Below are positions 1 through 6,104 of a stretch of DNA of 7,341 nucleotides, in pieces. This stretch comes from Methylomonas sp. (GTDB taxonomy: Bacteria > Pseudomonadota > Gammaproteobacteria > Methylococcales > Methylomonadaceae): contig JALXCS010000091.1 of assembly GCA_026990815.1 (NCBI GenBank), positions 1-7,341 of the forward strand, given 5' to 3'. How positions within the stretch are numbered: position 1 is the stretch's first letter; the number at the start of each line of letters is the position of its first letter. A program made the translations under genes and the position numbers. The notes beneath the pieces were generated by a model, which ran no database searches, was not told the DNA's origin, and was given only the letters and a program-made list of their open reading frames with translations.

Positions 1-32
1 ATTTTTATGAAACAACCTCATAATTGACGGTT

Positions 33-103
33 GCTTGCAGGGCTGGCAATGTCAAGGAGGAGTGCTGACAAGCAAGCTCCTTGATATTGTCAGCTCTGCA
101 AGC
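33..103 (+). repeat. 27-bp inverted repeat / RNA hairpin upstream of fba
   Basis: Bases 33-59 pair with bases 77-103 without bulges: 24 Watson-Crick pairs plus three G.U wobbles (41.95, 46.90, 51.85), closing a 17-base loop (60-76). A small inner stem is possible within the loop (TGCT 63-66 with AGCA 71-74). All three non-Watson-Crick pairs have G on the 5' arm and T on the 3' arm, so the fold is continuous in a + strand transcript but has three A.C mismatches in a - strand transcript. No run of T follows base 103, so it is not a canonical intrinsic terminator. A duplex of this length would be a plausible RNase III substrate if transcribed; that is inference. The function is unknown: a processing site, regulatory leader, unconventional terminator or remnant of a palindromic element all remain possible. 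Confidence 0.8.
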
Positions 104-175
104 TTATCCTTTAACAAAAGAGGTGTTTCTTTGTCGCCGAAGATTTCATCCTTTAATTAACATAGAGCGGGGTTA

Positions 176-208
176 TTGACACAGAATTTTGAACGCCCTC
201 CCTATCAA
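176..208 (+). promoter_or_regulatory. Possible sigma70-type promoter for fba-proA
   Basis: TTGACA at 176-181 matches the -35 consensus exactly. No good -10 hexamer lies at the usual 16-18 base distance: position 199-204 reads TCCCTA. The nearest TATAAT-like string, TATCAA at 203-208, is 21 bases away, which is too long for an efficient promoter. Either this is chance, or the promoter is weak and needs an activator. The real start of transcription could also lie upstream of the window. Confidence 0.25.
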
Positions 209-214
209 TACAAC

Positions 215-234
215 TAAATATTCTCGAATATTTA
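215..234. promoter_or_regulatory. AT-rich palindrome, candidate operator
   Basis: TAAATATTC (215-223) and GAATATTTA (226-234) are perfect reverse complements separated by two bases (TC). The site lies between the candidate promoter and the fba ribosome-binding site, about 30 bases before the ATG. A symmetric 20-base site with a 2-base centre fits a dimeric DNA-binding protein. In RNA it could instead form an 8-bp A-U stem with a four-base loop (CUCG). I do not recognise the motif as that of a named regulator. Confidence 0.45.
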
Positions 235-250
235 CACAATAACCAAACTT

Positions 251-255
251 AGGAG
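251..255 (+). promoter_or_regulatory. Ribosome-binding site of fba
   Basis: AGGAG ends eight bases before the ATG at 264. It decides the start: an in-frame GTG at 255-257 would begin inside this site and add three residues (M-P-C), whereas the ATG at 264 has ideal spacing and gives the family-typical beginning MALVSLRQLL. Confidence 0.85.
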
Positions 256-263
256 TGCCTTGT

Positions 264-1280
264 ATGGCTTTAGTATCCTTACGACAACTTTTGGATTATG
301 CTGCCGAACACAATTTTGCCATCCCGGCATTTAATGTCAGCAACATGGAGCAAATGCAAGCCATCATGCAGGCAGCTGATGATTGCGACAGCCCTGTCAT
401 TATGCAAGGTTCTGCTGGCGCACATCAATATGCCGGTGATTTATTTTTACGTCACCTGGTTACAGCCGCTGTTGTACAATATCCGCATATTCCGGTTGTC
501 ATGCATCGTGATCATGCACCTTCTCCTGGTATCTGTGCCCAAGCAATTCAGAATGGCTATAGTTCTGTCATGATGGATGGTTCATTGCTGGAAGACATGA
601 AAACGCCATCCTCTTTTGAATATAACGTGAAAATTACTCGTAAAGTTGTTGAGATGGCTCGTGCTTGTGGCGTTTCTGTTGAAGGCGAAATTGGTTGTTT
701 GGGATCACTGGAAAATAGCGAAAGTTCTCAGGCTGTCGGTCATAGTCGTTTGCTAACTGACCCTGATGAAGCCTTGGAATTTGTAAAATTAACCCAGGTT
801 GATGCGCTGGCTGTTGCTATTGGAACAAGTCACGGCGCCTACAAATTCAGTAAACCTCCGACTGGCGAAGTTCTTGTCATCAGCCGTCTTAAAAAATTAC
901 AACAACGCTTGCCCAACATGCATTTTGTCATGCATGGCTCCAGTTCTGTCCCTCAGGAATGGCGGACTGTTATTAATGAATATGGAGGCAAAATTCCAGA
1001 AACTTATGGCGTTCCGGTTGAAGAAATTGTAGAAGGTATTAAATATGGCGTTCGCAAGGTAAATATTGATACCGATTTACGCATGGCTTCAGCTGGCGCG
1101 ATTCGTCGTTTTATTGCTCAGCCAGAGAACAGCTCGGAACTAGATGCCAGAAAAATTTACAAAGCAGCCCGGGACGCCATGCAGACACTTTGTCAAAATC
1201 GTTATGAAGCGTTTGGCAGCGCCGGACATGCAAGTAAAATTAAAGCCATTTCCTTATCTGACATGAGAAAACAATACTGA
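264..1280 (+). CDS. fba: Class II fructose-1,6-bisphosphate aldolase (Calvin-cycle/CbbA-like subtype)
   Basis: This 338-aa cytosolic zinc enzyme reversibly joins dihydroxyacetone phosphate and glyceraldehyde 3-phosphate to fructose 1,6-bisphosphate in glycolysis, gluconeogenesis and, where present, the Calvin cycle. Both class II signatures are visible: HRDHA at 81-85 (D83 catalytic, H84 zinc ligand, by analogy with the E. coli enzyme) and VEGEIGCLGSLE at 139-150 (E142, and E150 at the place of the loop glutamate that moves the proton). Further zinc ligands are H190 (GTSHG) and H224 (VMHGSS). NIDTD at 267-271 belongs to the substrate-binding end of the barrel. The phrases MALVSLRQLL, GSSSVPQEW and TYGVPVEEI mark the CbbA-like subtype. 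Compared with CbbA proteins I recall, the loop after E150 is about eight residues shorter and the first signature reads HRDHAPSP rather than HQDHG. proA follows after four bases, so the two are probably co-transcribed. The symbol cbbA or fbaA would also be defensible. Confidence 0.95.
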   Translation: MALVSLRQLLDYAAEHNFAIPAFNVSNMEQMQAIMQAADDCDSPVIMQGSAGAHQYAGDLFLRHLVTAAVVQYPHIPVVMHRDHAPSPGICAQAIQNGYSSVMMDGSLLEDMKTPSSFEYNVKITRKVVEMARACGVSVEGEIGCLGSLENSESSQAVGHSRLLTDPDEALEFVKLTQVDALAVAIGTSHGAYKFSKPPTGEVLVISRLKKLQQRLPNMHFVMHGSSSVPQEWRTVINEYGGKIPETYGVPVEEIVEGIKYGVRKVNIDTDLRMASAGAIRRFIAQPENSSELDARKIYKAARDAMQTLCQNRYEAFGSAGHASKIKAISLSDMRKQY

Positions 1281-1284
1281 AACC

Positions 1285-2538
1285 ATGACGACAAATTCCG
1301 TTCTTAAAATTGCCCAGCAAGCTCAACAGGCAAGCCGCCATTTAGCCCCCACCTCTGGAGAACAGCGCAATAACGCATTGGCTAACATGGCAGAAGCGCT
1401 TTTATCGGAAAAACAGAAAATACTGGATACCAATGCTCAGGAAGTTGCCAACGCAATCAATAATAAACATCCGGCAGCTGCGGTAAAACGGCTGACTATT
1501 GATGACAAAGTATTTGAATACATACTCTCCCGCCTTAAAAAAGTGGCTCAACGTCCTGACCCGCTCAATCGTATACTTGATGGTCATACCAATCCAGAAG
1601 GACTTCAGGTGCAAAAAAAATCTGTACCTATCGGTGTTATCGGTATCATTTACGAATCCCGACCCAATGTCACCTCCGATGCTGCTGGCGTTTGTATAAA
1701 AAGTGGCAATGCAGTCATTTTACGCGGCGGATCAGAAGCCTTGCAAACCAATAAGCTATTGGCGGAAACTATGATTAAAGGCGCTGTTGATGCCGGACTG
1801 CCGCAGCATACAATTCAAATTATTCCAACACTGGGGCATCAAGCAGTCAATGAACTGCTGCAAATGGATGAGTACGTAGATGTACTTATACCACGTGGAG
1901 GCAAGGGCTTGATTAAACGTATTGCCGAAGGCACCCGAATTCCTGTCATCAAGCATTACGATGGTATTTGTCATCTTTATATTGCAGAAGATGCAATTCC
2001 GGAACAAGCCGTGCAACTGACTGTTAATTCGAAATGTCAAAGTGTGCAAGTCTGCAATGCCCTGGAAACGCTTTTGGTTGATGAACATTGTGCCGTTCAA
2101 ATATTGCCATTAATCAACCAGGCATTAACGGAGAAAGGAATTGAATTACGAGGCTGTTCAGAGACAATGAAAATTCTGCCTGATATTACTCCAGCCAATG
2201 AAGAAGATTGGGTAACCGAATATCTGGCTCCGATATTATCGGTAAAAATTGTTTCCGGAATTGATCAGGCTATAGAACATATCAATTATTATGGATCAGG
2301 GCATACTGACAGTATTGTGACCCAAAGCCTGGCGCTGGCACAACAATTTGAACAACAGGTTGATTCCGCTTCTGTTTTGATTAATGCCTCCACCCGCTTG
2401 TCTGGCGGTGGTGACTATGGCCTGGGTTCGGTTGTTGGCATCAGCACTGACAAACTTCATGCCCGTGGCCCGGTCGGACCTGATGAACTTACCAGTTATA
2501 AATGGGTGGCTTATGGCAATGGTCATCTGAGAACATGA
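1285..2538 (+). CDS. proA: Gamma-glutamyl phosphate reductase (glutamate-5-semialdehyde dehydrogenase)
   Basis: This enzyme catalyses the second step of proline synthesis: NADPH-dependent reduction of the gamma-glutamyl phosphate made by ProB to glutamate 5-semialdehyde, in the cytosol. At 417 aa it has the same length as E. coli ProA. Visible hallmarks are VPIGVIGIIYESRPNVT (114-130) and GNAVILRGGSEA (141-152) in the nucleotide-binding domain, LIPRGGKGLI (201-210), and the catalytic cysteine C257 in QVCNALETLLV. The family signature at 324-343 runs from V324 to I343 with the core GSGHTDS. NASTRLSGGG (367-376) and LHARGPVGPDELTSYKW (391-407) complete the match. The sequence before the catalytic cysteine reads KCQSVQVC, where E. 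coli has KTQRPSTC, a mild divergence. The ATG is four bases after the fba stop and no Shine-Dalgarno sequence is visible, so translation probably depends on coupling to fba. proB is not adjacent in the window. Confidence 0.97.
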   Translation: MTTNSVLKIAQQAQQASRHLAPTSGEQRNNALANMAEALLSEKQKILDTNAQEVANAINNKHPAAAVKRLTIDDKVFEYILSRLKKVAQRPDPLNRILDGHTNPEGLQVQKKSVPIGVIGIIYESRPNVTSDAAGVCIKSGNAVILRGGSEALQTNKLLAETMIKGAVDAGLPQHTIQIIPTLGHQAVNELLQMDEYVDVLIPRGGKGLIKRIAEGTRIPVIKHYDGICHLYIAEDAIPEQAVQLTVNSKCQSVQVCNALETLLVDEHCAVQILPLINQALTEKGIELRGCSETMKILPDITPANEEDWVTEYLAPILSVKIVSGIDQAIEHINYYGSGHTDSIVTQSLALAQQFEQQVDSASVLINASTRLSGGGDYGLGSVVGISTDKLHARGPVGPDELTSYKWVAYGNGHLRT

Positions 2539-2570
2539 TGCCAATCCCAGGTCTTCTGTTTCAGGGCAAG
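2539..2570. other. Short convergent gap between proA and recB
   Basis: Thirty-two bases separate the two stop codons. The only pairing I see is TGCC (2539-2542) with GGCA (2565-2568), four pairs around a long loop, and there is no T-run on either strand. No intrinsic terminator is recognisable, so either factor-dependent termination or read-through into the opposing gene is expected; this is inference. Confidence 0.6.
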
Positions 2571-5500
2571 CTATTCGGATAAAGTAAATAATCTCCCTAA
2601 CCGTTCGAGCCGATCCTGGTCAGGACGATCCTCATACACGCCGCTCCTGGGCCTATCTTTTTGCATGCCACGAACAAATAAATACCTGACACCACCAAAG
2701 TGTTGTTCATATTGGTAATCAGGAAGGCGGCTTTGCAGATAACGATGCAACACCACCGAGTACAGCCAATATTGCAGACCATAATTATGTTCCAGCATAG
2801 CTGCTGACATGGTTTCAGGTCGGTAGTCAGGCAGCCAGTTGGTTTTATAGTCCATTACATAAAACCGCCCCCCGAACTCACAAATCAAGTCGATAAACCC
2901 GGTTAAATAACCTGACAGTCTTTTTGCAGAAAGTGGCTGCACGACAGGTGAGTCCTGCAGCACCTCATTGATTTGTGCAACATTGATATCCCTGATTGAT
3001 AAATAGAAAGGCATTTCCTTTAAGCAATTTTTATCCTCTATATTGCTTAGCATAAACGACAAATCCTGCATTGAAAGTGGTGTCAAAACGACTTCTTGCA
3101 ACAAACGATCTATTACTTGTGGCTCCTGGCAATGCAGCCCGTATCGCAAACAAATCTGATCACGCTGTTGATCGATATTTTCTGCTTCTGCGAGTGCTTT
3201 GAATGACATAATTTCCAGCAATTCATGAATCACATTTCCTGTATGCGCACCTTTGGGCAATGCCAGTTCCAGTTCATTATCAGGCAGTTGTAGTTCCTGA
3301 GCCTTATCAACCGGCAATTCTGGTATCTCATGCATACTTAATGCAGTTAACGCTGTATAGCTACTCATTTGCCAGAATGTCACTAAAGAGCGCGTTCTTT
3401 TTCTGGCAGACAATTGTTGCTGATCTTTATTAGCGTGATAGCTTCCCGCAAGTTCACCGGGTACATCCAGCAGATGATATTCAATGGCTTCAGGCATTTG
3501 TTCAGCCAGTGACTGCAAAACAGCCTGCTGACTGGCAAAATCATTATTTAATAAAGCCTGTTGCCAATCCTGACTTTCATCAGCAAAAAGCAGATAAGAC
3601 AAGGCAGACTGATTTGCCTGCTTTTCGGAACGAACATCCGCCCAGGCAATATAACAACGATATTTTGCCCGGGTGACTGCCACATAAAGCAAACGTATAT
3701 CCTCAGCCAATTCTTCCTGCAATGCTTGCTGACGATTTCTTTCAAAATCATCTGAACCCAAATCGACAATCATTTTTCCCTGATTATGACATCTGACCAA
3801 ATTTGTTTCAGTTGACATGCGAGTACTTCTCTGCCACAAACACGGACAAAATACAATGACATATTCCAGGCCCTTGGCCCGATGCATAGTGACGATTTTT
3901 ACCGCGTCTTCATCACTTTCCAGGCGCAGTTGCTGATCTTCAGACTGTCGGTGATCATTGATTGCAGAAGCCAGCCAGTCCAGGCTTTTTAAGATCCCTA
4001 AATGCTCATCAATTGCTGCTTGTTGCACCAGCTCAACCAAATGATGAATATTGGTTAGCTGTCTTTCAGCCATTGGTGTTTTTGCAATCTGCTGGGCAAT
4101 TGCCTCCTGTAGCAATAACTCATTCATCATGGTCATCAGGCCAGATTTTTGCCATATTGCAAAATAGGACTGGAACCGGTTCAACCAATCATTAAACAGG
4201 TTTTCATCATTTATTGTCTGGTGCAGCAGTTGACCATCCAGACCCAACCAGTCAATTGTTAATGCTTGTCGTAAATAGTCCTGATTTCCAGGATGGGCGA
4301 TTGCCAACAGCAATACATACAAATGTTGCGCTTCGATAGTCTCAAATACAGATTCAATACTATTCAATACTGCCGGAACACCAGCAGCAAGCAGGCAGTG
4401 TTGGTAATCCCGCGCCTGTTGATTACTGCGAACCAGAATTGCAATATCTGCTGGTTTGATGGCAGAACTGACGCCATCAACGGTTAACTGATTTTCGCCA
4501 TCCAGTAAATTGATGACCCCATTAACAGTGGCAATCTGAAATTCCATTTCTGCCGCCCCCTTTTTCCAATAACCTGTTTTTGCCTCACTTTCCGGCAACT
4601 GCCATAAAACCAAAGGCGCTAACTCTTGATTCTGTTGCTGTATAAAACCAACTTCTCTTGATAGTGCTGCTTCTACAGGTTTGTATGAAAGCTGGTCGAA
4701 TAAAAATACATCATGCCTGCGTGAAAACAGAGTATTGACTGCTGCAACCAAAGAGGGATGAGATCGCCAGTTTTTTCCAAGCGTAAAATAGTGTTGTGCA
4801 TGGTCTTGTGCGGCAAAATAAGAAAAAATATCTGCGCCACGAAATTTGTAAATAGCTTGCTTGGGATCACCAATCAAATATAAAAAATGTTCAGGATGAC
4901 CAAACAAGGTTGAGAAAATCTGCCATTGTTGTTGATCAGTATCCTGAAATTCATCAATTAATGCTACTTTATAATGCTGCTGCAATTCTTGACAAAGCAA
5001 CGGGCCTTTAGCATCCGACAAAGCCTCGGCAAGCCTTGAAATCAGTTGATCATAAGACATGACATTCATTTGATGTAAATGTCGATCAAGGTTTTCCTGA
5101 ATATAGGCCAGTAGAAACCGGCGCAAGATCAGGCTGGCTTTTTGAATAGCCTGTACCAGATCATCAAACACGGAAGTATCAAATGCCTCAAGAAATTCCT
5201 GCTTGCGCTCCTCGCTGGTCTGGTTTTTATTTTTTCTGAATTTATTGCCATTCAACCCATTTTCCATGCCAGTCAGGGTAAACATTGCAATGTCATCAAG
5301 CGCTGGAAGATTAACCGCATCCCCATCCATCCAGCTTTCAAACTGTTGACTAACAGCTTCAAACCGGTTTGTAAAATCAGTTTTGAATTTACCTTCGGAA
5401 ATTGCATCGTTTATTTTTGCAACCAGGCTTTTAAATTGTTGTCTGGCAGTATCAATCAGCTTTTCGATCTCAGCTAATTGGTTATCTATATTTTCTGGTT

Positions 5501-6104
5501 TTGGATACACTTGTTCATCAAGTGGAACTGGCCAGATACTACTTAATAACTTATCAGGAGAATCGAATACCGAAACCAGGATACTGGCTTCCCGAACCTG
5601 TCTAGAATAGACATTGATTCGCCAAAAATCATCCGCACAGTTTTGAATAATTGGATCAAGATTATTAATCAGTTCAGAATCAAACAGCTGACCGCTTTCC
5701 AGTGCATGTTCTTTTAAAACTCGCTGACAAAACCCGTGAATGGTAAATATACCTGCCTGGTCAATATCAACCAACGCACTGTGTAAGCGTTTTTTTATTT
5801 CCTGATGCTCTAATGACAAATGAGCAAGCCATGTAGATAAAGTGGCATCCTGAGTTTGCTGGTTACCTTCCAAGGCTCGCTTTGCATCAGTCAGGCGGCT
5901 ACGGATTCTGTCCTTCAATTCTTCAGTAGCTGCCTTGGTGAATGTAACAACCAGTAATTTATCAATAGGAATATTCAACTCGACAACAAAGCGCAGTACC
6001 AGCATGGCAATAGTATAGGTTTTCCCGGTTCCCGCGCTTGCTTCGATCAAATTGATACCGTTTAGTAAAGATGTGGTAACCGGATCGAATTGCCTAATCG
6101 CCAC
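2571..6104 (-). CDS. recB: Exodeoxyribonuclease V (RecBCD) beta subunit, helicase-nuclease
   Basis: RecB is the 3'-5' helicase and the nuclease of the RecBCD complex, which unwinds and trims double-strand DNA ends and loads RecA after recognising Chi. It has 1177 aa, against 1180 in E. coli. SF1A helicase motifs appear in order: Walker A EASAGTGKT (21-29, K28), motif Ia VVTFTKAATEEL (52-63), Ic TIHGFCQ (121-127), II LIDEFQDTD (382-390, D384/E385), III IGDPKQAIYKFRGAD (411-425), IV NWRSHPSL (445-452), V VTMHRAKGLEYV (738-749) and VI LLYVAVTRAK (805-814). The C-terminal PD-(D/E)XK nuclease has H960 (GNVIHELLE), D1072 (GFIDL), D1085 and K1087 (MDYKTNW) and the QxxxY motif Q1111-Y1115, so it should be active. 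The GTG start overlaps the recC end by 11 bases and is preceded by GGGAGG. No recD follows. Confidence 0.97.
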   Translation of the reverse strand: MAIRQFDPVTTSLLNGINLIEASAGTGKTYTIAMLVLRFVVELNIPIDKLLVVTFTKAATEELKDRIRSRLTDAKRALEGNQQTQDATLSTWLAHLSLEHQEIKKRLHSALVDIDQAGIFTIHGFCQRVLKEHALESGQLFDSELINNLDPIIQNCADDFWRINVYSRQVREASILVSVFDSPDKLLSSIWPVPLDEQVYPKPENIDNQLAEIEKLIDTARQQFKSLVAKINDAISEGKFKTDFTNRFEAVSQQFESWMDGDAVNLPALDDIAMFTLTGMENGLNGNKFRKNKNQTSEERKQEFLEAFDTSVFDDLVQAIQKASLILRRFLLAYIQENLDRHLHQMNVMSYDQLISRLAEALSDAKGPLLCQELQQHYKVALIDEFQDTDQQQWQIFSTLFGHPEHFLYLIGDPKQAIYKFRGADIFSYFAAQDHAQHYFTLGKNWRSHPSLVAAVNTLFSRRHDVFLFDQLSYKPVEAALSREVGFIQQQNQELAPLVLWQLPESEAKTGYWKKGAAEMEFQIATVNGVINLLDGENQLTVDGVSSAIKPADIAILVRSNQQARDYQHCLLAAGVPAVLNSIESVFETIEAQHLYVLLLAIAHPGNQDYLRQALTIDWLGLDGQLLHQTINDENLFNDWLNRFQSYFAIWQKSGLMTMMNELLLQEAIAQQIAKTPMAERQLTNIHHLVELVQQAAIDEHLGILKSLDWLASAINDHRQSEDQQLRLESDEDAVKIVTMHRAKGLEYVIVFCPCLWQRSTRMSTETNLVRCHNQGKMIVDLGSDDFERNRQQALQEELAEDIRLLYVAVTRAKYRCYIAWADVRSEKQANQSALSYLLFADESQDWQQALLNNDFASQQAVLQSLAEQMPEAIEYHLLDVPGELAGSYHANKDQQQLSARKRTRSLVTFWQMSSYTALTALSMHEIPELPVDKAQELQLPDNELELALPKGAHTGNVIHELLEIMSFKALAEAENIDQQRDQICLRYGLHCQEPQVIDRLLQEVVLTPLSMQDLSFMLSNIEDKNCLKEMPFYLSIRDINVAQINEVLQDSPVVQPLSAKRLSGYLTGFIDLICEFGGRFYVMDYKTNWLPDYRPETMSAAMLEHNYGLQYWLYSVVLHRYLQSRLPDYQYEQHFGGVRYLFVRGMQKDRPRSGVYEDRPDQDRLERLGRLFTLSE

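Larger units (their letters stand above)
1..263 (+). other. Non-coding leader upstream of fba
   Basis: No convincing gene is present here. The frame beginning at base 11 stays open to the TAA at 158-160 but has no ATG and no well-spaced start codon. Two tiny ATG frames (7-27, six codons; 49-84, eleven codons) show no credible ribosome-binding site. The first few bases could be the tail of an upstream gene: three short open tails end at 8-10, 21-23 and 25-27, and none can be recognised. The stretch contains a long hairpin (33-103), a TTGACA hexamer (176-181), an AT-rich palindrome (215-234) and the fba ribosome-binding site (251-255). The 9-mer ATCCTTTAA occurs twice, at 106-114 and 148-156, which may be chance. 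Confidence 0.7.

Noticed and set aside
115..133. Short hairpin CAAAAGA / TCTTTG as a possible terminator
   Set aside because: About five A-T-rich pairs with a bulge, no GC core and no T-run after it.
162..205. Imperfect inverted repeat ATAGAGCGGG / CCCTCCCTAT around the TTGACA hexamer
   Set aside because: Only 8 of 10 positions pair and the loop is 24 bases; this could easily be chance and has no further support.
255..257. GTG as an earlier start of fba
   Set aside because: It overlaps the AGGAG ribosome-binding site that serves the ATG at 264, and the extra residues M-P-C are not family-like.
2611..2632. TCCTG-GT-CAGGA palindrome flanked by two CGATCCT copies near the end of recB
   Set aside because: It lies inside coding sequence and arises from the repeated Asp/Arg codons of the RecB tail (EDRPDQDRLER); no T-run follows, so it is not a terminator.
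4293..5610. Several 60-110 codon + strand frames opposite recB
   Set aside because: They lie antisense to an intact, well-conserved gene, overlap one another and contain no recognisable domain.
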